33,985 bases of DNA from AP-15 sp035509615 (lineage in GTDB: Bacteria; Pseudomonadota; Alphaproteobacteria; ATCC43930; CGMCC-115725): NCBI GenBank assembly GCA_035509615.1, contig DATJLK010000036.1, forward strand, positions 1 through 33,985, written 5' to 3'. This document shows, in pieces, positions 17,313 through 25,429 of this stretch. The notes beneath the pieces were generated by a model. That model saw nothing but the letters and a program-made list of their open reading frames with translations. It was not told where the DNA came from and ran no database searches. The position numbers and the translations under genes were made by a program. The stretch's first letter is position 1; every line of letters begins with the position of its first letter.

Positions 17313-19934
17313 CTAGACGTCGAGGTTGGCGACGGCCAGCGCGTTGGCCTGGATGAAATCGCGGCGCGGTTCGACGAGATCGCCCATCAAGGTCGAAAAC
17401 GTCTCCTCGGCAAGATCAGCATGGCTGACCTTGACCTGCAACAGCGCACGGGCATCGGGGTCGAGCGTGGTTTCCCACAATTGGTCGGGGTTCATCTCAC
17501 CGAGCCCTTTGTAGCGCTGGACCTCGATGCCGCGGCGACCGAGATCCATCACCGCCTCGACCAGACCCACTGGACCGCTGATCGGCCAGGTCTTGTCACG
17601 CGCTGCGAGCGTGCCGGAACGCTCAAAGGCCTCACGCAGTTTGGCGCCATCGGCATCGAGGCGGCGCGCCTCGCTCGAGCGCAGCAACGCCGCTTCGATC
17701 AATCGCCGCTCCTCGACCCCCTGACGCGTGCGTGCCAGGACCAGGCCGTCGACGCCGGAGGAGCCGGTGACGATCTCGCCGCGCCAGTTGCGCTCGACCT
17801 CCGGCGCCAGCCGGTTCAAGCGTTCGGCGATGCGGTGTGCGGCGTCATGCGCCACCGCCTCGTCGGCCAATAGATCGGGCGTCAACACCCCGGCAATAGC
17901 CGCCTGCTCGACGATCTCGATATTGCCGACCTTGATGGCGAGCGCCTGCAATGAACGGCGATGGCCGCGGGCCTCGTCCAGCAGCGCGCGCAAATCGTTG
18001 GCCGCGCGTTCGACGCCGTCGTACTGGCTGAAGACCGCATCGCGCAACGCCGCTTCGACGCAATAGGCTTCGAGCGCCGGATCGTCCTTGAGATAGACCG
18101 CCTTGGCATTGCCGCGCTGCAGCCGATAGAGCGGCGGCTGGGCGATGTAGAGGAAACCCTTGTCGATCAGGGTCGGCATCTGCCGGAAAAAAAAGGTCAG
18201 CAACAGGGTGCGGATATGGCTGCCATCGACATCGGCGTCGGTCATGATGATGATGCGGTGATAGCGCGCCTTATCGGGATCAAAATCCTCGGGACCGATG
18301 CCGGTGCCGAGGGCGGCGATCAAGGTGCCGATCTCGGCCGAGCCCAGCATCTTGTCGAAACGAGCGCGTTCGACATTGAGGATCTTGCCTTTTAGCGGCA
18401 GGATCGCCTGAAAACGCCGGTCGCGGCCCTGCTTGGCCGAGCCGCCGGCGCTGTCGCCTTCGACAATGAACAATTCGCTCTTGGCGGGATCGCGCTCCTG
18501 GCAATCGGCGAGCTTGCCCGGCAGATTGGCGACATCAAGGGCACCCTTGCGCCGGGTCAAGTCGCGCGCCTTGCGCGCCGCCTCGCGCGCCGCCGCCGCC
18601 TCGACGACTTTGGCGACGATCTTGCGGGCATCGGCCGGGTGCTCCTCGAACCATTGCGCGAGCTTGTCGGCGACGATGCCCTCGATCACCGGCCGGACTT
18701 CTGAGGAGACGAGCTTGTCCTTGGTCTGCGAGGAGAATTTCGGGTCGGGCACCTTGACCGACAGGACACAGGTCAGCCCTTCGCGCATATCCTCGCCGGT
18801 CAGCACCACCTTTTCTTTTTTGGCGATGCCGCTGTCATTGGCGTAGGCGTTGACGGTCCGGGTCAGCGCCGCGCGAAATCCGGCGAGGTGGGTGCCGCCG
18901 TCGCGCTGCGGGATGTTGTTGGTGAAGCACAGCATCGTCTCGTGATAGCTGTCGGTCCACTCCATCGCGATTTCCACCACGATGTCGTCGCGTTCGCCGC
19001 GGATCACGATCGGCGGCGCATGCAATACCTGCTTGGAGCGGTCGAGATAGCGTGCAAAGGCTTCGAGCCCGCCGTCGAAATGCAAGGTGACCGATTTCGG
19101 CTCGACCCCGCGCGCATCGTTCAGCACCAGGGTGACGCCGCTGTTCAGAAAGGCGAGTTCACGCAGCCGATGCTCGAGCGTGGTGAAATCGAATGTCGTG
19201 TTGCTGAAGGTGCCAGTGGTCTCCCCATTTGGTTCCGCCTTGCGTGGGCTCGGCAGAAACGTGATCTCGGTGCCGGTGGCGGATCCATGCCGGCCCGAGC
19301 CCTCGGGCCAGGGCGGCGCCGGGCCGATCTCAGCGAGCGGCGCTTCGGGCGCACCGTCGCGAAACCGCATGAACCATTCCGAACCCCCGCGGAAGACCCG
19401 CAATTCGAGCCGGCTCGACAGACCGTTGACGACCGAGACGCCGACGCCATGCAGTCCGCCGGAGACCTTATACGCGTTTTGGTTGAACTTGCCGCCGGCA
19501 TGCAGATGCGTCATGATGACTTCGGCGGCGGAAACCCCTTCCTCGTCATGGATGCCGACCGGAATGCCGCGGCCGTTGTCGGTCACGGTGACCGAGCCAT
19601 CGGCGTTCAGGGTGACGGTGACCGTGTCGCAATAGCCGGCCAGCGCTTCGTCGATCGCGTTGTCGACGACCTCGTACACCATGTGGTGCAGGCCCGAGCC
19701 GTCGTCGGTATCGCCGATATACATTCCCGGACGCTTGCGGACGGCTTCGAGACCGCGCAACACCTCGATCGACTGCTCGTTATAGCTTGTATCCTCGCCG
19801 TTGGATGCCGCAGCTCTGCGCAGTGTTTCCGAAGAATCGGCAGCACCATTGGCGGCGGGATTCCGATCAGCAGCAACGCCGGCGCCGCGTCCGCCAGTCG
19901 TTGACCGCGGTTCGGATGTTGGAATATTTACCAT
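17313..19934 (-). CDS. gyrB: DNA gyrase subunit B
   Basis: 873 residues. It is the ATPase subunit of gyrase, introducing negative supercoils with GyrA. The GHKL ATP site (EVVDNAIDEALAG, residues 88-100; DNGRGIPVG; GGLHGVGVSVVN), the TOPRIM motif EGDSAGG with Glu492, and DADVDGSHIRTLL are all present. The C-terminal RYKGLGEMNPDQLWETTLDP is also intact. It is longer than the E. coli protein (804 residues). About 45 extra low-complexity residues (Ala/Asn/Gly/Ser-rich) precede YNEQSIEVLRGL, and two small insertions lie near residues 204-217 and 231-242. GyrA is elsewhere. The gene follows recF after 26 bases. A -10-like TAGAAT lies only 10 bases before the ATG at 19934, so a nearly leaderless transcript is possible. 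Confidence 0.97.
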   Translation of the reverse strand: MVNIPTSEPRSTTGGRGAGVAADRNPAANGAADSSETLRRAAASNGEDTSYNEQSIEVLRGLEAVRKRPGMYIGDTDDGSGLHHMVYEVVDNAIDEALAGYCDTVTVTLNADGSVTVTDNGRGIPVGIHDEEGVSAAEVIMTHLHAGGKFNQNAYKVSGGLHGVGVSVVNGLSSRLELRVFRGGSEWFMRFRDGAPEAPLAEIGPAPPWPEGSGRHGSATGTEITFLPSPRKAEPNGETTGTFSNTTFDFTTLEHRLRELAFLNSGVTLVLNDARGVEPKSVTLHFDGGLEAFARYLDRSKQVLHAPPIVIRGERDDIVVEIAMEWTDSYHETMLCFTNNIPQRDGGTHLAGFRAALTRTVNAYANDSGIAKKEKVVLTGEDMREGLTCVLSVKVPDPKFSSQTKDKLVSSEVRPVIEGIVADKLAQWFEEHPADARKIVAKVVEAAAAREAARKARDLTRRKGALDVANLPGKLADCQERDPAKSELFIVEGDSAGGSAKQGRDRRFQAILPLKGKILNVERARFDKMLGSAEIGTLIAALGTGIGPEDFDPDKARYHRIIIMTDADVDGSHIRTLLLTFFFRQMPTLIDKGFLYIAQPPLYRLQRGNAKAVYLKDDPALEAYCVEAALRDAVFSQYDGVERAANDLRALLDEARGHRRSLQALAIKVGNIEIVEQAAIAGVLTPDLLADEAVAHDAAHRIAERLNRLAPEVERNWRGEIVTGSSGVDGLVLARTRQGVEERRLIEAALLRSSEARRLDADGAKLREAFERSGTLAARDKTWPISGPVGLVEAVMDLGRRGIEVQRYKGLGEMNPDQLWETTLDPDARALLQVKVSHADLAEETFSTLMGDLVEPRRDFIQANALAVANLDV

Positions 19935-19947
19935 TTCTACGATATTC
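19922..19947. repeat. 6-bp inverted repeat spanning the gyrB start codon
   Basis: GAATAT (19922-19927) and ATATTC (19942-19947) flank the gyrB start codon symmetrically, separated by 14 bases, in a local AT-rich patch. The upstream arm overlaps a -10-like TAGAAT on the minus strand (19944-19949). It could be an operator, a supercoiling-sensitive promoter element or coincidence. Confidence 0.35.
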
Positions 19948-19960
19948 TAGGTTTTTCAGG

Positions 19961-21118
19961 TCAGAAGCAAGTTTGATTTACGGTTCCGTTGTGCACCCAC
20001 AGGAACTGGGCGTGGCGGCGCAGCGGCGCGAACATCGCTTCCTCGGTCCCGGTAAGCCAGGTCTGGCTTTCGAGCCGCATCAGCAAATCGAACAAGGACG
20101 ACCGCCGTCCGGCATCGAGATGGGCCGCGATCTCGTCGAGCAGCAACAGCGGCGGGCTCCCCCGCAACGCCCGCTGCAGACGCGCATGCGCCAGCACGAT
20201 CGAGATCAGGAGCGCCTTTTGTTCGCCGGTTGAGGCGAATTCGGCGGCAACCCCGCCCGGCGGCAAAGTGACGACCAGATCGGAGCGATGCGGACCGACC
20301 GCGGCGCCGCCGGTCAGAGCATCGTTGCGCCGGGCGTCGGCCAGTGCGGCGGCAAACCGCGCCTCCGCGGTCAGCGCCGGCATCTCGTCGAGCCAGGTTT
20401 CGACGGCGCCGAGGAGGGCCAGCCGGGCGCGCGGGAACGGACCCTCCGCCTCGGCGCACGCGGCGTCCAGCCGCTGCACGGTGTCGCAGCGTGCCGCGGT
20501 CACCGCGACGCCCTGCGCCGCCATGACCTCTTCGAGGGCAGCGAGCCAGCCGGGATCGGCGACGCCGTCGCGCAGCAGGCGGGCGCGCTCGCGCAGGGCC
20601 TGCTCATAGGCACCGACCCGGGCGGCATGCGCCGGATCGATCGCCAGCACGAGGCGGTCAAGAAACCGCCGCCGTCCGGCCGGGCCGTCGACAAACAAGC
20701 GGTCCATCTGCGGCGTCAGCCAGACGATGCCCAGCTGTTCGCTGAGGGCTGCCTGGCTGCGGACGGTTTCGCCGTCGATGCGGATCGTTCGCCGCTCGCC
20801 GCCGGCCGGGTCGCGGCCGGTGCCGATGCGAACGGCACCGGAGCGCGCCATCAGATGCGCCGCAACCGCCCAGCCCTCAACCATGACCGGATCGCCGCCG
20901 ACCGGCCGGCGGTCGATCTCGCTCAACCTGGCGGCGCGCAATCCGCGCCCCGGCGCCAAAAACGACAGTGCTTCAAGCAGATTGGTTTTGCCGGCACCGT
21001 TGGGCCCGGTCAGCACCACCGGCCCGTCCCCCAGGGCTAGCCTCTCGCTGCGGTAATTGCGAAAGTTGCTCAGTGCCAGGCGGGTCACGCCGACCCGGCG
21101 CGGCCCTGCGGCAACCAT
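19961..21118 (-). CDS. recF: DNA replication and repair protein RecF
   Basis: 385 residues from the ATG at 21118 (MVAAGPRRVGVTRLALSNFRNY), which places the conserved RL.L.NFRNY opening at the usual distance from the start. An in-frame ATG at 21163 would add 15 residues. It is an SMC-like ATPase that binds gapped DNA and loads RecA with RecO and RecR. Walker A GPNGAGKTNLLEAL, the GRGLR segment, the signature STGEQKALLISIVLAHA and Walker B LLLLDEIAAHLD are all visible. The order dnaA-dnaN-recF-gyrB is the classic bacterial one. A DnaA-box-like sequence and a TATATA element lie just upstream. Confidence 0.95.
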   Translation of the reverse strand: MVAAGPRRVGVTRLALSNFRNYRSERLALGDGPVVLTGPNGAGKTNLLEALSFLAPGRGLRAARLSEIDRRPVGGDPVMVEGWAVAAHLMARSGAVRIGTGRDPAGGERRTIRIDGETVRSQAALSEQLGIVWLTPQMDRLFVDGPAGRRRFLDRLVLAIDPAHAARVGAYEQALRERARLLRDGVADPGWLAALEEVMAAQGVAVTAARCDTVQRLDAACAEAEGPFPRARLALLGAVETWLDEMPALTAEARFAAALADARRNDALTGGAAVGPHRSDLVVTLPPGGVAAEFASTGEQKALLISIVLAHARLQRALRGSPPLLLLDEIAAHLDAGRRSSLFDLLMRLESQTWLTGTEEAMFAPLRRHAQFLWVHNGTVNQTCF

Positions 21119-21191
21119 GGCCTGATCGGGGCTCCAGCGGGCTTCCTGCACCTCGGTAAGCATTGCACCATATATAGGATTGCCGGTGCGT

Positions 21192-21200
21192 TTATCCACT
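21192..21200 (+). promoter_or_regulatory. Single DnaA-box-like sequence upstream of recF
   Basis: TTATCCACT differs from the consensus TTATCCACA by the last base. It sits in the dnaN-recF gap at about the -35 position relative to a TATATA (-10-like) element read on the minus strand near 21170-21176. DnaA could modulate recF transcription. A single near-consensus 9-mer in 34 kb can also arise by chance. Confidence 0.35.
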
Positions 21201-21248
21201 CGCGCGCGGCTGGCGCGGCCACACCGGCGGCGGCATCAGCGCATGCGG

Positions 21249-22391
21249 TCACACCCGCATCGGCATCAATACGTAAAGCGCGCTAGGGTCGGCGCGGTCG
21301 CGCACGATCGTCGGCGAGGCCGAGTCGGCCATGACAAACTGCGCGCCTTCGCCTTGGATTTGCGCGGCAATGTCCAGCAGATAACGGGCGTTGAAGCCGA
21401 TTTCGAGCGGTTCGCTGAGGTAGCGCACCTCCAACTCCTCGACGGCAGCACCGTTTTCCGGGCTCGTTGCCGAAACCGCCAGGCTGCCGCCATTGGTGCC
21501 CGGCGCGATCGCGAGCTTGACCGCCCGGCTTTTCTCGGTCGAAATTGTCGACACCCGATCGACCGCTTCGGCAAAATCTTTGCATTTTACTTCGAGAACC
21601 TTGTCGTTGGCGGTCGGGATCACGCGATCATAGTCGGGGAAGGTGCCGTCGATCAGCTTCGAGGTCAGCGTCGCTTTGCCGACGTCAAAGCGGATCTTGG
21701 TTTCGCTCAATGCCAATTCGATCTCGTCCTCACTCTCTTCGACAAGCTTGCGCAGTTCGAGCACCGTCTTGCGCGGTACGATGACGCCGGGCATTCCGGC
21801 CGCCCCCTCGGGCAACACCATCTCGACCCGGGCGAGGCGATGGCCGTCGGTCGCCACCGCGCGAATCACCGGAACCTGGTCGTTCTTGGTCGCATGCAGA
21901 AAGATGCCGTTGAGGTAATAGCGGGTTTCTTCGGTCGAAATCGCAAACCGGGTGCGGTCGACCAGCGTCTTGAGCTCCGCCGTGGTCAGCGTAAAGCGAT
22001 GCTCCAGCGCGCCGCTCGCCATGACCGGATAGTCTTCTGGCGGCAGGCAGGCCAGCGTGAATGTCGAGCGGCCGCAGCGCAGCGTCATCGAGCTCCTTTC
22101 GCCGCTCGCGTCAAGCTCGATCTGGGCGCCGTCGGGCAATTTGCGGACGATGTCGTAAAGGGTATGCGCCGGCGCCGTCGTCTGGCCCGCCCGCTCGATC
22201 CGCGCCGGCACCTGCTCGATGATTTCGAGATCCATATCGGTGGCGCTGAGCGCCAGCGCGCCGGTCGACGCCGCGTCCTCGGCGCGCAGCAGGACATTCG
22301 AGAGGATCGGGATCGTGTTGCGCCGTTCGACGACGCTTTGCACATGTCCCAGAGCCTTGAGAAGAGCGACCCGTTCAATCGTGAGTTTCAT
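21249..22391 (-). CDS. dnaN: DNA polymerase III beta subunit (sliding clamp)
   Basis: 380 residues, typical alphaproteobacterial length. It forms the dimeric ring that tethers Pol III to DNA. Family segments are the N-terminal LLKALGHVQSVVERRNTIPILSNVLL block, ATDMDLEI, FPDYDRVIPTANDK and the C-terminal ending DPSALYVLMPMRV, which contains the usual MPMR tail by the hydrophobic cleft. The start at 22391 (MKLTIERVAL) agrees with homologues. It lies 178 bases downstream of dnaA with its own plausible promoter in that gap, and upstream of recF. Confidence 0.97.
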   Translation of the reverse strand: MKLTIERVALLKALGHVQSVVERRNTIPILSNVLLRAEDAASTGALALSATDMDLEIIEQVPARIERAGQTTAPAHTLYDIVRKLPDGAQIELDASGERSSMTLRCGRSTFTLACLPPEDYPVMASGALEHRFTLTTAELKTLVDRTRFAISTEETRYYLNGIFLHATKNDQVPVIRAVATDGHRLARVEMVLPEGAAGMPGVIVPRKTVLELRKLVEESEDEIELALSETKIRFDVGKATLTSKLIDGTFPDYDRVIPTANDKVLEVKCKDFAEAVDRVSTISTEKSRAVKLAIAPGTNGGSLAVSATSPENGAAVEELEVRYLSEPLEIGFNARYLLDIAAQIQGEGAQFVMADSASPTIVRDRADPSALYVLMPMRV

Positions 22392-22485
22392 CGTGCGGCA
22401 CGCTGGTTGCGGAGCGGATGATGCCCAGCCCTAAGAGCAGGCATTCCCGTCGTGCTACGCATCCGCGGGCAGCGAACGGGATCGT

Positions 22486-22514
22486 ATTCTACCACAAAAC
22501 GGCGTGCGTTTCAG
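22486..22514 (-). promoter_or_regulatory. Putative dnaN promoter
   Basis: On the minus strand, CTGAAA (22514-22509) and TAGAAT (22491-22486) are separated by exactly 17 bases. They match the sigma-70 hexamers TTGACA and TATAAT at 4/6 and 5/6. Transcription would start near 22480, about 90 bases upstream of the dnaN ATG, inside the dnaA-dnaN gap. Confidence 0.45.
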
Positions 22515-22569
22515 CCCGATAGCAGCGCTGCTGTCATAGTGCGAGGGCGCCACGACGGCCGCCTCGCGG

Positions 22570-24012
22570 TCAGCCCTGGAGCATCCGGCGCAACAGTTCG
22601 ACGTCTTCGGCCAGCGCCGGGTCGGTGTCCTTCAACTCCTCGATACGGCGGACCGCATGCATGACCGTGGTGTGGTCACGGCCGCCAAATTTGCGCCCGA
22701 TTTCGGGCAGCGAGCGGCTCGTCAACTGCTTTGCAAGATACATCGCGACCTGGCGCGGCCGGGCATAGGCTCGGGCGCGCCGGGCCGATGTCATTTCCGC
22801 GAACCTGATGTTGAAGTGTTCGGCGACGCGTCGCTGAATTTCGTCAATGGTCAGGCGCCGTTCGCGCAGGCGCAACAGGTCATGCAACTCTTCCTGCGCC
22901 GTCTCGAGCGTGATTTCGCGGCCGACGAGCTGCATATTGGCGACGATGCGGTTGAGCGCGCCTTCGAGTTCGCGGACATTTGAGGTAATCCGGTGGGCAA
23001 GAAACTCCATGACTTTGCGCGGGATGTTCATATCCGCCTGCTCTGCCTTCGACTGCAGGATGCCGAGGCGCAGTTCGTAGGTGGTCGGGTGCAGGTCGGC
23101 GACCAGCCCCCAACCCAATCGCGAGCGCATGCGCTCTTCGAGCCCTTCCAGATCTGACGGCGATTTGTCGGCGGAAATGACGATTTGTCGATTCTGATCG
23201 ACCAACGCATTAAACGTATGAAAAAATTCCTCCTGCGTTGATTCCTTGCCGCTGATAAATTGAACGTCGTCGATCATCAGTAAATCGACAGATCGAAACT
23301 CTTCCTTGAAGTCCATTGTCGATTTAAAGCGCAGCGCGCGGATAAACTGATGCATAAATTTTTCGGCTGAGAGATAGATCACCTTGCGACCGCAGGCGTT
23401 TTTGTGGACGTGCCAGGCGATGGCGTGCATCAGATGGGTCTTGCCGAGCCCGACTCCGCCGTACAGAAACAATGGATTGAACGGCACCGCCCGCACCGGC
23501 GCCGAACACGCCTCGGCAACCCGCCGCGCCGCCGCGTGTGCCAACTCATTCGGCTTGCCGACGACGAAGTTCTCGAAGGTGAAACGCAGATCGAGGCCGG
23601 AAGGCTGCGGCCGCTCGTCGCCGCCATCGGCCGCGGCTGCCGCATCGATTGCTGCCGGCGTTGGCTGAGGCAAATCAAAAACTTCGCTCCGCGCCGGCGG
23701 CAAAGCCGGCGGTTCACAGGCCGCCGGCGCCACGACAACCGAGATCCGCTTTACTTGCCGATTCTCGGCCCGCCACAATGACAGAATGCGGTCCGCGTAA
23801 TGCGAGGCAACCCAATCGCGGTAAAGACGAGCCGGGGCGGCAATCAACGCCTCGCCGCCTTCGACCCGCAACAGACTAATCGGGGTGAGCCAACTGCGAT
23901 AAGCGATGTCACCGATTTCCTGCCTGAGACGCGTAATTACTCGATCCCATTCTGCTTCCGGGGCATTCGTCGCTGTTTCGCTTCGGTTTTTTTGAGCTGC
24001 TTCGGCCAACAC
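22570..24012 (-). CDS. dnaA: Chromosomal replication initiator protein DnaA
   Basis: 480 residues with a GTG start at 24012; no in-frame ATG lies near, and GTG is also used by E. coli dnaA. Domain I is the N-terminal WDRVITRLRQEIGDIAYRSWL region. A proline/alanine-rich linker (residues about 110-145) follows. The AAA+ domain has Walker A GGVGLGKT (185-192) and Walker B VDLLMIDDVQF. Domain IV contains the DNA-binding signature GGRDHTTVMHAVRRIEE near the C-terminus. It binds DnaA boxes and opens the origin. The upstream region to rpsT is unusually AT-rich. Confidence 0.97.
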   Translation of the reverse strand: MLAEAAQKNRSETATNAPEAEWDRVITRLRQEIGDIAYRSWLTPISLLRVEGGEALIAAPARLYRDWVASHYADRILSLWRAENRQVKRISVVVAPAACEPPALPPARSEVFDLPQPTPAAIDAAAAADGGDERPQPSGLDLRFTFENFVVGKPNELAHAAARRVAEACSAPVRAVPFNPLFLYGGVGLGKTHLMHAIAWHVHKNACGRKVIYLSAEKFMHQFIRALRFKSTMDFKEEFRSVDLLMIDDVQFISGKESTQEEFFHTFNALVDQNRQIVISADKSPSDLEGLEERMRSRLGWGLVADLHPTTYELRLGILQSKAEQADMNIPRKVMEFLAHRITSNVRELEGALNRIVANMQLVGREITLETAQEELHDLLRLRERRLTIDEIQRRVAEHFNIRFAEMTSARRARAYARPRQVAMYLAKQLTSRSLPEIGRKFGGRDHTTVMHAVRRIEELKDTDPALAEDVELLRRMLQG

Positions 24013-24423
24013 CAGACCCCCCGATTTAGGACAGCAGTACCGACCGGATCAATGCCGGCAAATTGCCCCTCAATATTAGTAAGTAATTTGGTGATCTGTT
24101 GTAACTTACAGCAAATCGAGTGGGTCCCCCCAACTATTGAATCGTCGGCTTCAACCTGATGGAAACAAAATCTACTTCGCCCTGATAGACTTCTACAGGA
24201 CGTCCGCGTGATTCTCGTCCGCGCTATAGGTGAATACTAACTTAGATGTCGAAACCGTGGCAACGCGTCCGAAAAGAGAACGTGTAAAGTTTTTTTGGAC
24301 GCCGGGCTGACGAGAATTTGGTTAAGATTTGTCAGCCCGATATCGGCGGATCACATGATCCGGGCACGCCTCAGGACCGGCGATCCTGGCCGGCGCCGGT
24401 TGCCCGCCGAAAAAACGATAGAT
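24013..24423. promoter_or_regulatory. AT-rich dnaA upstream region, possible origin or dnaA control region
   Basis: 411 bases without a gene between dnaA and rpsT, both leftward. The stretch at 24072-24089 (AATATTAGTAAGTAATTT) has only two G or C bases, exceptional in this GC-rich window, and could be a DNA-unwinding element or a promoter core. GTAAGT (24079-24084) and ACTTAC (24104-24109) form a small inverted repeat. CGTCCGCG occurs twice close to 24200-24222. A separate perfect stem-loop is listed at 24303-24339. I found no TTATCCACA-type DnaA boxes here, so oriC identity is not established. The dnaA promoter must lie in it. Confidence 0.5.
24303..24339. repeat. Perfect 9-bp stem-loop between rpsT and dnaA
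   Basis: CGGGCTGAC (24303-24311) and GTCAGCCCG (24331-24339) are exact reverse complements around a 19-base AT-rich loop. A run of seven Ts lies just before it on the plus strand (24291-24297), which is the wrong side for a terminator of plus-strand transcripts and reads as As on the minus strand. The loop, on the minus strand, contains TTAACCA, resembling the CtrA half-site TTAACCAT. It could be an attenuating hairpin after rpsT, an operator, or part of the origin. Confidence 0.5.
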
Positions 24424-24684
24424 TCAGAGCGCGTTAATGCGCAGCGCCAACCGCGACAGCTTGCGCGAAGCCGTGTTCTTGTGCATCACACCCTTGGTGA
24501 TCGCCCGATGCAATTCGGGCTGGGCCTGCTGCAATGCCGATTGCGCCGCGGCTTTGTCGCCGCTGGCGATCGCGAGTTCGACCTTTTTGACAAAGGTTCG
24601 CACACGACTCATGCGCGAGCGGTTGATCGCGGTGCGCTTCTCGGTCTGGCGGAGTCGCTTTTCCGCCGATTTGTGACTGGCCAT
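24424..24684 (-). CDS. rpsT: 30S ribosomal protein S20
   Basis: 86 residues from the ATG at 24684 (MASHKSAEKRLRQTEKRTAIN), the canonical S20 start. The longer reading to 24741 has no support. It is a helical, Lys/Arg-rich protein binding 16S rRNA. Conserved segments are the N-terminal block, RMSRVRTFVKKVE and the KGVMHKNTASRKLSRLALRINAL ending. Its position directly upstream of dnaA is typical of many alphaproteobacteria. A promoter with TTGACG lies about 50 bases upstream of the start. Confidence 0.96.
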   Translation of the reverse strand: MASHKSAEKRLRQTEKRTAINRSRMSRVRTFVKKVELAIASGDKAAAQSALQQAQPELHRAITKGVMHKNTASRKLSRLALRINAL

Positions 24685-24712
24685 GCTTCCAAGCCGAATT
24701 GCGAAGACCGGG

Positions 24713-24741
24713 CTTTTATCTGCCGACGGCGCCGGCGTCAA
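24713..24741 (-). promoter_or_regulatory. Putative rpsT promoter
   Basis: On the minus strand, TTGACG (24741-24736) matches the -35 consensus at 5/6. It is followed after 16-17 bases by ATAAAA/TAAAAG (24719-24713), a -10-like element. Transcription would begin near 24705, about 20 bases before the rpsT ATG. The spacing and the strong -35 make this one of the better promoters in the window. Confidence 0.5.
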
Positions 24742-25024
24742 TCAAGAACACCCCTGAACCCGCGCGGCGGCAGCCCGCAAACAGATCCCATGCAGCCCGG
24801 CTAGATTATCCGCACCGGAATGGTGTGAGAAAGTGTGTCAGTGTCCCGGATGCGATCGCCCGCAAACGCCTCTCACGCGTTGGTCCGGGTTTCGCCCGGC
24901 AATTGGCCGTCACCAACAAACGCTCGCTGTCGCCGATCGATCGCGATATCGTGTGCCGCCGCACCGTCGGCCGAGCAACAAACCGTGGCGAACGCGACAA
25001 CCGGCAACGTTAAGGAGATCGACC
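24742..25024. promoter_or_regulatory. Divergent intergenic region between rpsT and the VOC gene
   Basis: About 280 bases, no convincing gene. It contains TTATCCGCA at 24806-24814, one mismatch from a DnaA box, and a GT-rich patch (GTGTGAGAAAGTGTGTCAGTGT) around 24823-24844. A small hairpin CCGGG-tttcg-CCCGG lies near 24885-24899. It holds the divergent promoters of rpsT (leftward) and the VOC gene (rightward). Gene orientation switches here, so it is a second candidate location for the origin, but evidence is thin. Confidence 0.4.
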
Positions 25025-25381
25025 ATGGCCTATGGCGTTCAGCATGTGCATCTGAAGACCCACGACCCCAAGCAGACGATGCAGTTCTACATTGACAATT
25101 TCGGCGCCACGTTAAAGGCCGAAATTCCCGGCCGCGGCTTTCGCCTCGACCTGCATGGGCTGCAACTCAACATCACGACCTTGATCGCCAGCCAGAACCA
25201 CGACCAGCATTACGGCATCGAACATATCGCCGTCGATACCGACGACTATGAGGGCACGTTGGCCCGCATGCGTCAGAATGGGGTCAAGATTCTTGAGGAG
25301 ATGCCGCCCAGCAACGGTCGGCGGGTTTGCTTTGTCGAAGCCCCCGACGGCGCCCAGATGGAATTGATCGAAAAGGTCTGA
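25025..25381 (+). CDS. VOC (glyoxalase/bleomycin-resistance/dioxygenase) superfamily protein
   Basis: 118 residues from the ATG at 25025, with AAGGAG at 25012-25017 as a good ribosome site. It has one pair of beta-alpha-beta-beta-beta modules: HVHLKTHDPKQTMQFYIDNFGA at the N-terminus and YGIEHIAVDTDD...GVKILEEMP...FVEAPDGAQMELIEKV at the C-terminus. The His, His and final Glu positions (HVHL, EHIAV, QMELIE) are the usual metal ligands of glyoxalase I and methylmalonyl-CoA epimerase-like enzymes. Reaction unknown. The luciferase-like oxidoreductase follows after 48 bases, suggesting co-transcription. Confidence 0.9.
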   Translation: MAYGVQHVHLKTHDPKQTMQFYIDNFGATLKAEIPGRGFRLDLHGLQLNITTLIASQNHDQHYGIEHIAVDTDDYEGTLARMRQNGVKILEEMPPSNGRRVCFVEAPDGAQMELIEKV

Positions 25382-25429
25382 TCCTCTCCACTGACATCCT
25401 CTTACACGGCTTGGGCAGGGCGGCAAGCT

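Noticed and set aside
19787..21040. Plus-strand frames over recF and gyrB
   Set aside because: They mirror RecF and GyrB coding bias, and both real genes have complete catalytic motifs.
24376..24400. ACCGGCG...CGCCGGT hairpin downstream of rpsT as a terminator
   Set aside because: The T-run on the minus strand comes before, not after, the stem when read in the rpsT direction.
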